Assembly: GCA_002440145.1 (NCBI GenBank)
Contig: DJRS01000168.1
Coordinates: 10,116-16,575 of the forward strand
Direction of reading: 5' to 3'
DNA length: 6,460 nucleotides
Source: Verrucomicrobia bacterium UBA6354
GTDB taxonomy: Bacteria; Verrucomicrobiota; Kiritimatiellia; RFP12; UBA1067
This document shows positions 1 through 5,825 of the stretch, one piece after another (position 1 is the stretch's first letter; each line of letters begins with the position of its first letter). A model generated the notes under the pieces. It searched no databases. It was not told where the DNA came from and worked only from the letters and a program-made list of their open reading frames with translations. A program made the translations under genes and the position numbers.

Positions 1-878
1 TCGCTCTTGCCGGCCGCCTTCTTCTGGTAGGCGGCGACCTCCGCGGCGTTTTGGATCGTCCCGTCCGCGAGCCATTTCGCCACCTGCGCGTGCTCCGGCG
101 AAAGCACCATGTACGTCGCGCCGAACAGCGTGTCGCACCGCGTCGTGTAGACCGTGATCTTAGCCCCGGCCGTCGTGCCGAAATCGACCAGCGCCCCCGT
201 CGACTTGCCGATCCAGTTGCGCTGCATCTCCTTGATGCCCTCCGGCCAGTCGAGCGTGTCCAGGTCCTTCAGAAGCCGTTCCGCGTACGCCGTGATCCGC
301 AGCATCCACTGCCGCATCGGACGGCGCACCACCGGATGGTTCCCGCGCTCGGAGCGCCCGTCGATGACTTCCTCGTTCGCCAGGACCGTCCCCAGCGCCG
401 GACACCAGTTGACCGGAACCTCCGCCACGTACGCCAGCCCCTTCTTGTAGAGCTGCTCGAAAATCCACTGCGTCCACTTGTAGTACTTCGGGTCCGTCGT
501 GTTGATCTCGCGGTCCCAGTCGTACGAAAAGCCCAGCGCGCGGATCTGTTCGCGGAAGCGGTCGACGTTCTTCTTCGTCGTGACCGCCGGGTGCGTCCCC
601 GTCTCGACCGCGTACTGCTCGGCGGGCAGGCCGAACGCGTCCCACCCCATCGGGTGCAGCACGTTGAACCCCTTCATGCGCTTGTAGCGGCACAGGATGT
701 CCGTCGCCGTGTAGCCCTCGGGGTGCCCCACGTGGAGCCCCGCCCCCGACGGATACGGGAACATGTCCAGACAGTAGAACTTCGGCCCTTTCCGGCCGTT
801 GTCGGTTTTGAACGTCTTGTTTTCGAGCCAGTGTTTCTGCCACTTCTTCTCGATGGCGGAGAAATTGTATTCGCTCAT
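1..878 (-). CDS. leuS: Leucyl-tRNA synthetase, N-terminal part (runs off left edge)
   Basis: Class I aminoacyl-tRNA synthetase that charges tRNA-Leu with leucine in the cytoplasm. About 292 residues are present; the C-terminal part, including the KMSKS loop and most of the editing domain, lies outside the window. The protein begins MSEYNFSAIEKKWQKHW, a typical LeuS start. The PYPSGAGLHVGHPEGY block at residues 41-56 contains the HIGH-type signature as HVGH (49-52). It is followed by the LeuS-type segments HPMGWDAFGLPAEQYA and PVNWCPALGTVLANEEV, the latter opening the zinc/ZN-1 region, and by NWIGKSTGA, which leads into the CP1 editing domain. The ATG at 878 overlaps the plsX TGA as ATGA. The only upstream purine-rich stretch is a weak GAGGGC inside plsX, so translation is probably coupled to plsX. 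Identity is secure; only the 3' end is missing. Confidence 0.96.
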   Translation of the reverse strand, partial: MSEYNFSAIEKKWQKHWLENKTFKTDNGRKGPKFYCLDMFPYPSGAGLHVGHPEGYTATDILCRYKRMKGFNVLHPMGWDAFGLPAEQYAVETGTHPAVTTKKNVDRFREQIRALGFSYDWDREINTTDPKYYKWTQWIFEQLYKKGLAYVAEVPVNWCPALGTVLANEEVIDGRSERGNHPVVRRPMRQWMLRITAYAERLLKDLDTLDWPEGIKEMQRNWIGKSTGALVDFGTTAGAKITVYTTRCDTLFGATYMVLSPEHAQVAKWLADGTIQNAAEVAAYQKKAAGKS

Positions 879-1930
879 GACTGCTTGGCGCCCTCGGCGT
901 GTTCGGCGATCGCTTTTTCGATAAGCCCCGACACGTCGTTGGTCGCCGCAGCGACGCCGGCTTTGACGGCGTAAAAGATGGCCTTGTGCGTGGAGTTGCC
1001 GTGCGTGATGATGACCGCGCCCGGCACGCCCAGAAGCGGCGCCCCGCCGTAGACCTCCGGATCCAGCTGCTTCTTGAGCGCCTTGAACGCCCCCTTCAGC
1101 AGAAACGCGCAGCACATCCGGAAGAAACTCTTCTTCAGCTCGGCCTTGAGCCAGCCGCCCACCGCGTGCGCGACGGACTCGGCCGTCTTCAGGACGACGT
1201 TGCCCACGAACCCGTCCGCGACCGCCACATCCACCTCGCCGCCGCAGATGTCGTGACCTTCGATGTTGCCGACGAAATTCAGCCCCTTGACGGCCTTCAG
1301 GATCGGATACGTCTCGTGCACGAGCGCATTGCCCTTGCAGTCCTCCGTCCCGATGGACAGAAGCCCGACGGCCGGTTTCGCGCGCTTCAGCACCTTCTCC
1401 GAATACACGCTGCCCATGATCGCGAACTGCACCAGCCACGCCGGGTGGCAGTCCATGTTCGCCCCCGCGTCCAAAAGCAGGAGCGGACGCTCCGGCGCAC
1501 GCGTGGGCAGGACCATCGCGATGGCCGGACGCTTCACGCCCGGTATGCGCCCGAGGTTGACGATCGCGCTCGTCGCCACGGCTCCCGAGTTGCCGGCCGA
1601 CACGAAAACGTCCGCCCGCTTCTCCTTCACCAGACGCATCGCCACGTTGATGGAGCAGTCCTTCTTGCGGCGGACCGCCTCCACCGGCACATCGTCCATC
1701 TCGATCTCTTCCGTGGCGGGGACGATCTCGAGCAATCCCTTCTCCGTCGCGCGCTGGAAGAGCGCCTTGCGGTCCTTCGAGAAAGCGGCGACGACCTTCT
1801 GGATCGCGGCGAGATTGCCCACGAGGAGAATCTTGACGTTCTCGAGGCCGCAGGCGGCCTCGATCGCCCCCACGACGATCTGCTTGGGGGCGTAGTCGCC
1901 CCCCATCGCGTCCAACGCGACTCGCACCAT
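875..1930 (-). CDS. plsX: Phosphate acyltransferase PlsX
   Basis: Converts acyl-ACP and phosphate to acyl-phosphate, the acyl donor used by PlsY for glycerol-3-phosphate in phospholipid synthesis; it is a peripheral, membrane-associated enzyme. The length of 351 residues is usual for the family. Family blocks are all present: DAMGGD (7-12), SAGNSGA (111-117), LLDAGANMD (152-160), GLLSIGTEDCKGN (189-201), DGFVGNVVLK (239-248), YGGAPLLGV (294-302) and HGNS (310-313). The start follows GGAG with 6 nt spacing. The gene begins 42 nt after the rpmF stop, and its own stop overlaps the leuS start, so rpmF-plsX-leuS is probably one transcript. I see no separate promoter in the rpmF-plsX gap. Confidence 0.97.
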   Translation of the reverse strand: MVRVALDAMGGDYAPKQIVVGAIEAACGLENVKILLVGNLAAIQKVVAAFSKDRKALFQRATEKGLLEIVPATEEIEMDDVPVEAVRRKKDCSINVAMRLVKEKRADVFVSAGNSGAVATSAIVNLGRIPGVKRPAIAMVLPTRAPERPLLLLDAGANMDCHPAWLVQFAIMGSVYSEKVLKRAKPAVGLLSIGTEDCKGNALVHETYPILKAVKGLNFVGNIEGHDICGGEVDVAVADGFVGNVVLKTAESVAHAVGGWLKAELKKSFFRMCCAFLLKGAFKALKKQLDPEVYGGAPLLGVPGAVIITHGNSTHKAIFYAVKAGVAAATNDVSGLIEKAIAEHAEGAKQS

Positions 1931-1972
1931 ATCGGGCTCCGTTGTCAGAATCGCTCTCGGCGACGGCCGGGA

Positions 1973-2155
1973 TTACTCGGCGGCCGCGACGACCTTGCGG
2001 CCCTTGTAGGCGCCGCACTTCGGGCACGCACGGTGCGCACGCTTCGCCGCGCCGCACTCCGGGCACGCGGAAACCTGCGCGAGAATCGGCTTCTCGAGGG
2101 ATGCGACACGCTGACGCTTGCGCATTTTCGACACGCGGTTCTTAGGACTTGCCAT
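1973..2155 (-). CDS. rpmF: Large-subunit ribosomal protein bL32
   Basis: A 60-residue structural protein of the 50S subunit. The N-terminus MASPKNRVSKMRKRQR is the usual basic L32 start (MA.PK...SK.R...R). A zinc ribbon follows with C31-P-E-C34 and C44-P-K-C47, joined by the typical AAKRAHRA linker, so this is the four-cysteine (zinc-binding) form. The gene has a good AGGAG site 9 nt before the ATG and starts 41 nt after the yceD stop. It can be transcribed from the yceD promoter and probably also from a near-consensus promoter inside yceD (2309-2337). The yceD-rpmF-plsX order is widely conserved in bacteria. Confidence 0.97.
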   Translation of the reverse strand: MASPKNRVSKMRKRQRVASLEKPILAQVSACPECGAAKRAHRACPKCGAYKGRKVVAAAE

Positions 2156-2196
2156 TTTCTTTTTCTCCTGTTCTTATTCTGCTTCTGCTCTAGTGT

Positions 2197-2634
2197 TCAA
2201 ACCTTCAACCCGTCCAGCGCGTTCCAGCGGTCGTCTTCGGGGACCTCTTTGCGTTGAGGCAACCCCGGGCACGCCTCATCGCAAAGAGGGTACGACGGTA
2301 AAGCGAGTATTATACACTCTCTTGCGTCCGTAGTCAAATCGACGTTTTCCGCGTTCGCGGGCACTTCGCACGAAACGGTGAAATCGTCCACCGAAATCGT
2401 CGTGTCGAAGTCCCGGTCGCACCGGCTGCAAACGAGCGTGAAATCCTGCTCCAAATGTCCGCGGACAAGCAATTCATTGCCGAAGAGCTGCGCCTTCAGA
2501 CGATACCGCACCCCGCCGAAGGGTTTCACGAACTCTTCGTCCAGGTCGATAATGTCCGCTTCGCCCGTCAGCTCCTCGCCTTCGGGCGCCAATCGCGCGA
2601 CATCCACGAGCAATTTCGGCGCTTCTTCTTGCAT
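2197..2634 (-). CDS. yceD: YceD/DUF177 family protein
   Basis: A 145-residue protein of the DUF177 family, linked in several bacteria and plastids to 23S rRNA accumulation or processing and nearly always encoded beside rpmF. Recognisable features are the N-terminal KLLVDVARLAPEGEELTGE, the central CSRC pair (C69, C72) after the LEQDFTLV strand, the LALPSYPLC segment ending at C118, and the C-terminal DDRWNALDGLK, which matches the usual D.RW..L..L ending. C118 and C122 are present, but the common GLC..CG continuation reads GLPQRK here, so a second zinc-ribbon-like half seems lost. The ATG at 2634 has no Shine-Dalgarno and sits about 5 nt from the predicted transcript start. A strong internal promoter and a long hairpin lie within its last 46 codons. 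Confidence 0.9.
   Translation of the reverse strand: MQEEAPKLLVDVARLAPEGEELTGEADIIDLDEEFVKPFGGVRYRLKAQLFGNELLVRGHLEQDFTLVCSRCDRDFDTTISVDDFTVSCEVPANAENVDLTTDARECIILALPSYPLCDEACPGLPQRKEVPEDDRWNALDGLKV
2244..2289 (-). promoter_or_regulatory. Long hairpin in the end of yceD / rpmF leader
   Basis: A near-perfect inverted repeat. The outer arms cctctttgcg (2244-2253) and cgcaaagagg (2280-2289) pair over 10 bp. One t/t mismatch (2254/2279) follows, then inner arms tgaggc (2255-2260) and gcctca (2273-2278), leaving a 12-nt loop. It overlaps the codons for the CDEACPGLPQRKEV part of YceD. It begins about 12 nt after the predicted start of the internal promoter and ends about 90 nt before the rpmF ATG. 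No T-run follows on either strand, so a simple intrinsic terminator is unlikely. A leader structure controlling rpmF, or an RNA-processing site, is an inference. Confidence 0.6.
2309..2337 (-). promoter_or_regulatory. Internal sigma-70-type promoter within yceD, facing rpmF
   Basis: TTGACT (2337-2332), a 17-nt spacer and TATAAT (2314-2309) match the housekeeping consensus at 11 of 12 positions. The predicted start near 2302 gives a leader of about 147 nt before rpmF, containing the last part of yceD and the hairpin at 2244-2289. The elements coincide with codons for YceD residues about 100-109. It would let L32, PlsX and LeuS be made without YceD. Confidence 0.72.
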
Positions 2635-2645
2635 TTTGTCCGCAT

Positions 2646-2654
2646 ATTATACCA
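2646..2654 (-). promoter_or_regulatory. Extended -10 promoter of yceD
   Basis: TGGTATAAT matches the extended -10 pattern TGnTATAAT exactly. No good -35 hexamer lies at 16-18 nt upstream. Transcription would start near 2639, about 5 nt before the yceD ATG at 2634, so the message would be almost leaderless. Confidence 0.65.
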
Positions 2655-2714
2655 TATTTCGCCGCGCTTGGGGGCAAAATTGTTGCATCTCCCGCCGCGG
2701 CCGGAAAATGGCGC

Positions 2715-2770
2715 GGGTCCGGCGGCATCCGCCGCCGAACCCGACATCCATCCGTCTTTCGCGAAAAGAC
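2715..2770 (-). terminator. Two hairpins after acpP, possible weak or partial terminator
   Basis: The first hairpin, GTCTTTTCGCGAAAGAC (2770-2754), has a 6-bp stem and starts right after the acpP stop codon. The second (2742-2715) has a 12-bp GC-rich stem, gggtccggcggc (2715-2726) against gccgccgaaccc (2731-2742) with one G-T wobble and a 4-nt loop. It is followed by GCGCCATTTT, so the U-tract is short and displaced. The position between acpP and the separate yceD promoter suits a terminator or an mRNA-stabilising 3' structure for the highly needed acpP message. Confidence 0.5.
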
Positions 2771-3037
2771 TTACTTCGCCGGAGCGGAACCGTCGTCGCC
2801 GTAGCCCTTCGACTTCAGATATTCGACGACCTTGCCGACCGTCGTGAGCTTCTCGGCATCCTCTTCCGGAATGGCCGCGCCAAATTCCTCTTCGAACGCC
2901 ATGATGAGCTCAACCGAGTCGAGCGAATCGGCGCCGAGATCGTCGATGAACGATGCATCGGTCGTGACCTGTTCCGCGTTGACGCCGAGCTGCTCGACGA
3001 TGATGTCCTTCACGCGTTCTTCAAGTTTTCCTGCCAT
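2771..3037 (-). CDS. acpP: Acyl carrier protein
   Basis: An 88-residue acidic carrier that holds growing acyl chains on a 4'-phosphopantetheine arm. The attachment motif GADSLDSVELIMAFEEEF is present with the modified serine at Ser38 of the DSL motif, followed by the usual helix II/III residues AIPEEDAEKLTTVGKVVEYL. The start MAGKLEERVKDIIVEQL at 3037 is chosen because AAGGAG lies 10 nt upstream and the protein then aligns with the family. An in-frame upstream start at 3100 would add 21 residues read through the promoter and is rejected. The C-terminal tail GYGDDGSAPAK is slightly longer than usual. The gene has its own promoter (3072-3100) and lies after fabG, which encodes one of the enzymes acting on it. 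Confidence 0.97.
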   Translation of the reverse strand: MAGKLEERVKDIIVEQLGVNAEQVTTDASFIDDLGADSLDSVELIMAFEEEFGAAIPEEDAEKLTTVGKVVEYLKSKGYGDDGSAPAK

Positions 3038-3071
3038 GATAAGTGAACTCCTTACTTTGTTAGATGTGTCT

Positions 3072-3100
3072 ATTATACCGTTTTTACGCCGCAAACGCAA
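3072..3100 (-). promoter_or_regulatory. Promoter of acpP
   Basis: A perfect TATAAT (3077-3072) lies 17 nt downstream of TTGCGT (3100-3095), which matches the -35 consensus at three positions. The predicted start near 3065 gives a 28-nt leader carrying the AAGGAG site. A dedicated promoter fits the high ACP demand relative to fabD and fabG. Confidence 0.7.
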
Positions 3101-3101
3101 G

Positions 3102-3122
3102 GGGGGGGTCGCCCACCCCCCC
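3102..3122 (-). terminator. G/C-run hairpin between fabG and acpP
   Basis: Seven G (3102-3108) and seven C (3116-3122) on the plus strand enclose a 7-nt loop, giving a 7-bp all-GC stem 26 nt after the fabG stop. On the transcript it is followed by CTTGCGTTTG, which is too poor in U for a classic intrinsic terminator. It abuts the acpP -35 element. It may attenuate read-through from fabD-fabG or protect the 3' end. Confidence 0.4.
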
Positions 3123-3148
3123 GCATCCGCCGGCGCACCAGCATAAAT

Positions 3149-3913
3149 CTACCCGATCATGCCGCCGTTGACGGAGATGATCTGCCCCGTCACGTAGGCG
3201 CTTTCGTCGCCCGCCAGCCACGCCACCGCGTTGGCGATGTCGTTCACCGAACCGAACCGGCGCAGCGGAATCTGCTCCATGTAGTTCTTGCGCACCTCTT
3301 CCGGCAGCACGTCCGTCATCTTGGACTGGATGAAGCCCGGCGCCACCGCGTTGCAGCGGATGTTGCGGCTGCCGAGTTCCTTGGCCGTCGTCTTGGTGAG
3401 CGCGATCACGCCGCCCTTGGAGGCCGTGTAGTTCGCCTGGCCCGCGTTGCCCATGATGCCCACGACGGAAGCGATGTTGACGATCGAGCCGCCCAGCGGG
3501 GTGCCGTCAGCCGCCTTGTTCTTCATCATCGGCCGCGCCACGGCGCGCGTGAAGAGGAACGTGCCTTTGAGGTTGACGTCGATGACCGCGTCCCAATCCG
3601 CGTCGCTCATGCGCATCAAGAGCCCGTCCTTGGTGATGCCCGCGTTGTTGACCATGATGTCGATCTTGCCGAAGTCCGCCAAAACCGCCTTCACGCACGC
3701 GTCGACTTCCGCCGAATTGGCGACGTTGACGCCGTAGCCCTTGGCCTTGACGCCGAGCGCCTCCAGCGCCTTGACCGTCTCGTCGCACCACTCGGCCTTG
3801 AGGTCGCAAATCGCGACGTTCGCGCCGTTTTCCGCCAGTTTCTTGGCGATTGCCGCGCCGATGCCGCGCGCCGCGCCCGTCACAAGGGCGACTTTACCTT
3901 CCAGATTCTTCAT
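3149..3913 (-). CDS. fabG: 3-oxoacyl-[ACP] reductase FabG
   Basis: A cytoplasmic short-chain dehydrogenase that reduces 3-oxoacyl-ACP to 3-hydroxyacyl-ACP with NADPH, the first reduction of each elongation cycle. At 254 residues it is slightly longer than E. coli FabG. The nucleotide-binding motif TGAARGIG is at 12-19 and NNAG at 89-92. The catalytic tetrad is N114, S149, Y162 and K166 (YTASK). The APGFI loop and the VNGGM ending are typical. A short extra segment, KNKAADGTPLGG (131-142), before the catalytic serine accounts for the added length. AAGGA lies 7 nt before the ATG, and the gap to fabD is only 31 nt, so fabD-fabG are cotranscribed. Confidence 0.96.
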   Translation of the reverse strand: MKNLEGKVALVTGAARGIGAAIAKKLAENGANVAICDLKAEWCDETVKALEALGVKAKGYGVNVANSAEVDACVKAVLADFGKIDIMVNNAGITKDGLLMRMSDADWDAVIDVNLKGTFLFTRAVARPMMKNKAADGTPLGGSIVNIASVVGIMGNAGQANYTASKGGVIALTKTTAKELGSRNIRCNAVAPGFIQSKMTDVLPEEVRKNYMEQIPLRRFGSVNDIANAVAWLAGDESAYVTGQIISVNGGMIG

Positions 3914-3944
3914 TTATGTATCCTTTCAAATCCTTTTCCGGCCC

Positions 3945-4868
3945 TCAGCCGAGAAGCGCCGCGGTCGCCTCCAGCGACGCCAGGTCCGAGACGTTCGCCG
4001 TCGTGAGCGACGCGTCGATCTTCTTGACGAGTCCCGAGAGCACCTTGCCCGGACCGAACTCCACGAACGTCGTGCACCCCATCTCCTTGGCCGCGGCGAC
4101 GTCCGCCGCCCAGTTCGTCGTGCCCGTGACCTGTTCCAGCATGAGCGCCTTGATGGCCGCCGGGTCGGACGCGTGCGGCTTGCCCGTCACGTTCGACAGC
4201 ACCGGGAACTTCGGCGCGTGGAAGACGATCGTGTCCAGGACGGGCGCGAGCTTTTCGCGCGCCGGGGCCATGAACGGCGAATGGAAGCCGCCCGCCGTCG
4301 CCAGCGGAATCGCCCGCTTGATCCCGAGCGTCTTCGCTTCCGCCGCGGCCGCGGCGATCTCCTCCTTCGAACCGGAAAGCACCTGCTGCGCGGCGGAATT
4401 GACGTTCGCCACCGTGCACCCGGTCTTCTCGCACAGCGTCTCGAGCTGCTCCGGCGTCGCGCCCACGATCGCGATCATCCCGCTGGGCGTCGCTTCGCAC
4501 GCTTCCTGCATGAACCTGCCGCGCGCCTCGAGGACCTTCAGGGTGGAGGCGAAATCCAGAACCCCCGCCGCGCACAGCGCCCCCCATTCGCCCAGCGAAA
4601 GACCCGCCGCGCAGTCGAACGCCGTCGGACGCTTCTTCTGCAGGGCCTGGTACGCCGCGTAGCTCGTCACGAATATCGCCGGCTGGCAGACGTTGCTCTT
4701 CGTCAACTCCTCCGCCGGGCCTTCGAAACACACCTTCTTGAGGTCGAAACCCAAAACCTCGTTCGCCGTGTCGAACAGCGCCATCGCCGCGGCGTCCGCC
4801 TCGGCGAAATCCTTGCCCATGCCCGGCGTCTGCGCGCCCTGGCCGGCAAACATGCAACATGTAGCCAT
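3945..4868 (-). CDS. fabD: Malonyl-CoA:ACP transacylase FabD
   Basis: Transfers malonyl from CoA to ACP, supplying the extender unit for fatty acid synthesis. Length is 307 residues, normal for the family. The N-terminal FAGQGAQTPGMG supplies the oxyanion-loop Gln10. The nucleophile elbow is GLSLGEW with Ser91, where the more common form is GHSLGEY. Arg116 in EARGRFMQ should bind the malonyl carboxylate. His196 in GGFHSPFM completes the dyad, and VEFGPGKVLSGL near the C-terminus is typical. The start follows AAAGGAAAAGAAG, with GGA about 8 nt from the ATG. It is the first gene of the fab group here; the position where fabH is often found is taken by an unrelated replication gene. Confidence 0.95.
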   Translation of the reverse strand: MATCCMFAGQGAQTPGMGKDFAEADAAAMALFDTANEVLGFDLKKVCFEGPAEELTKSNVCQPAIFVTSYAAYQALQKKRPTAFDCAAGLSLGEWGALCAAGVLDFASTLKVLEARGRFMQEACEATPSGMIAIVGATPEQLETLCEKTGCTVANVNSAAQQVLSGSKEEIAAAAAEAKTLGIKRAIPLATAGGFHSPFMAPAREKLAPVLDTIVFHAPKFPVLSNVTGKPHASDPAAIKALMLEQVTGTTNWAADVAAAKEMGCTTFVEFGPGKVLSGLVKKIDASLTTANVSDLASLEATAALLG

Positions 4869-4982
4869 CTTCTTTTCCTTTCAGAAAGTCTAGGCGTCTA
4901 TTTTCTCATATTATCCGCCAAAAAGCAACCCCCTTTTTGCGGACGTGCCTATCCGCGGCGTTTTCCCGGTCTTTTCGCGCCC
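4869..4982 (-). promoter_or_regulatory. Gap between helicase loader and fabD, with hairpins and a tentative promoter
   Basis: This 114-nt gap separates the replication module from the fab genes. It holds a short inverted repeat, gcgga/tccgc (4939-4956). Directly beside it is a 7-bp repeat CAAAAAG/CTTTTTG with a 7-nt loop (4919-4939), which could end transcription weakly. A possible promoter is TTGCTT (4928-4923), 17 nt, GAAAAT (4905-4900); a GATAAT at 4915-4910 is an alternative -10 without a good -35. The match is much poorer than for the other three promoters. Confidence 0.3.
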
Positions 4983-5762
4983 TCAGAAATACCGGCACAG
5001 GGGGACTTCCTCGTAGCCGTCGCGGCCGCCCGTGCGCGGTTCGTGCTTGACGCCCTTCAGACACCGGCGGCCTTCTCCGTCCCAGTAGCGGCACAGCCGC
5101 GCGCAGACGGGCCACACGCGTCCCTTGAAGAACTCCTCGTACCACCCCACCAGCCGCCGTCCGCCCGGACGCCGCTGGGACGCCCCCTCGAGCGTGTACA
5201 TCTTGCCGGCCAGCGTCATGCGGTCGACGATGCGCGTGCCGTAGCGCTTCATCAGTTCATCCACCGTGAGGTTCGTCGTCATGAACGTCTCCCCGCACGC
5301 CTCCATGCGCTTCTCCAGCACGTAGGGCAGAAGCTCGCAGCGCGTCCCGTACGAGACGATCGTCTCGTCCCCCCTGCCCACGTCGTCGATGACGATGTCG
5401 TGGTCGCGCCACGAGTCGAGCGCGAAGTCCAGTTCGTCCAGCGACTTGCTCTTCGCCAGCTCCAGCGAGAGCGCCGGGATGTCCAGCGCGTAGAAGAAGA
5501 ACGACTTCCCCACGCCCACGTCGCCGCGCAGCGTGAACCCGCCCTTGCCCTGGCAGTACTTCCTCGCCAACTCGAACGTCTGCGGCGTGAAGCGGAATCC
5601 CCGCCGCGCCATCGACCGCGTCACTTTCTCCAGGTCGTACAGCGGCTCGTCCGCCGGCGCGGACGCGTCCGCGAGCGCGTTCAGCTGCGCAATCGCGTCC
5701 GTCGTCCCGATCGCGTCACCCATCCGGACCGCGCCGTTGTTGTCTTTCTTTTCCGTATCCAT
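4983..5762 (-). CDS. DnaC/IstB-like helicase-loader ATPase
   Basis: A 259-residue P-loop ATPase of the DnaC/IstB AAA+ group, which helps place the replicative helicase on DNA. Walker A is GDVGVGKS (80-87), Walker B DIVIDDVG (122-129), sensor 1 TTN ending at N164, and the arginine-finger-like motif YGTRIVDRM (174-182) is typical of DnaC-type loaders. The N-terminal 50 residues are polar and probably flexible. The C-terminus carries C220, C224, C234 and C256 around RYWDGEGRRCLKG and ends CRYF, possibly a small metal-binding tail. An excellent AAGGAGG lies 7 nt before the ATG. It follows a Rep-type gene directly, the usual initiator-loader pairing of phage and other mobile replicons. IstB of a transposon is less likely, since no istA partner is seen. 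Confidence 0.82.
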   Translation of the reverse strand: MDTEKKDNNGAVRMGDAIGTTDAIAQLNALADASAPADEPLYDLEKVTRSMARRGFRFTPQTFELARKYCQGKGGFTLRGDVGVGKSFFFYALDIPALSLELAKSKSLDELDFALDSWRDHDIVIDDVGRGDETIVSYGTRCELLPYVLEKRMEACGETFMTTNLTVDELMKRYGTRIVDRMTLAGKMYTLEGASQRRPGGRRLVGWYEEFFKGRVWPVCARLCRYWDGEGRRCLKGVKHEPRTGGRDGYEEVPLCRYF

Positions 5763-5780
5763 TATGTTTCCTCCTTGTTC

Positions 5781-5825
5781 GTTTTAGTTCGTTTTAGTTC
5801 GTTTTAGTTCGTTTTAGTTCGTTTT
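5781..5825 (-). repeat. 10-bp tandem repeat between rep-like gene and loader gene
   Basis: Four perfect copies of gttttagttc (5781-5820) are followed by a partial fifth, gtttt, and preceded by gttc (5777-5780). On the coding strand the unit is GAACTAAAAC. The first copy encountered supplies the TAA stop of the upstream gene (5816-5814), and the array ends just before the AAGGAGG site of the loader gene. The period is close to one DNA turn, so successive units would face the same side of the helix. Confidence 0.9.

Noticed and set aside
51..974. A 307-codon plus-strand open frame opposite leuS
   Set aside because: Antisense shadow of leuS; the minus-strand frame shows HVGH and other synthetase motifs.
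899..2257. A 452-codon plus-strand open frame opposite plsX and rpmF
   Set aside because: Low-quality Arg/His/Leu-rich composition and full overlap with well-supported genes on the other strand.
3038..3100. A longer acyl carrier protein starting at 3100
   Set aside because: The extra 21 residues would be read through the -10 and -35 elements and have no family match. The start at 3037 has AAGGAG and aligns with known ACPs.
3910..4860. A 316-codon minus-strand open frame overlapping fabD in another frame
   Set aside because: Gly/Arg-rich shadow; the adjacent frame contains the complete FabD motifs and has a proper ribosome-binding site.
3741..5807. A 688-codon plus-strand open frame across fabD and the loader gene
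   Set aside because: It is an arginine- and proline-rich antisense shadow caused by GC-rich codon positions. It lies opposite two genes with clear family motifs and resembles no protein I know.
5781..5825. The 10-bp array as a CRISPR or as an inverted-repeat terminator
   Set aside because: Units are directly contiguous without spacers and contain no inverted symmetry.
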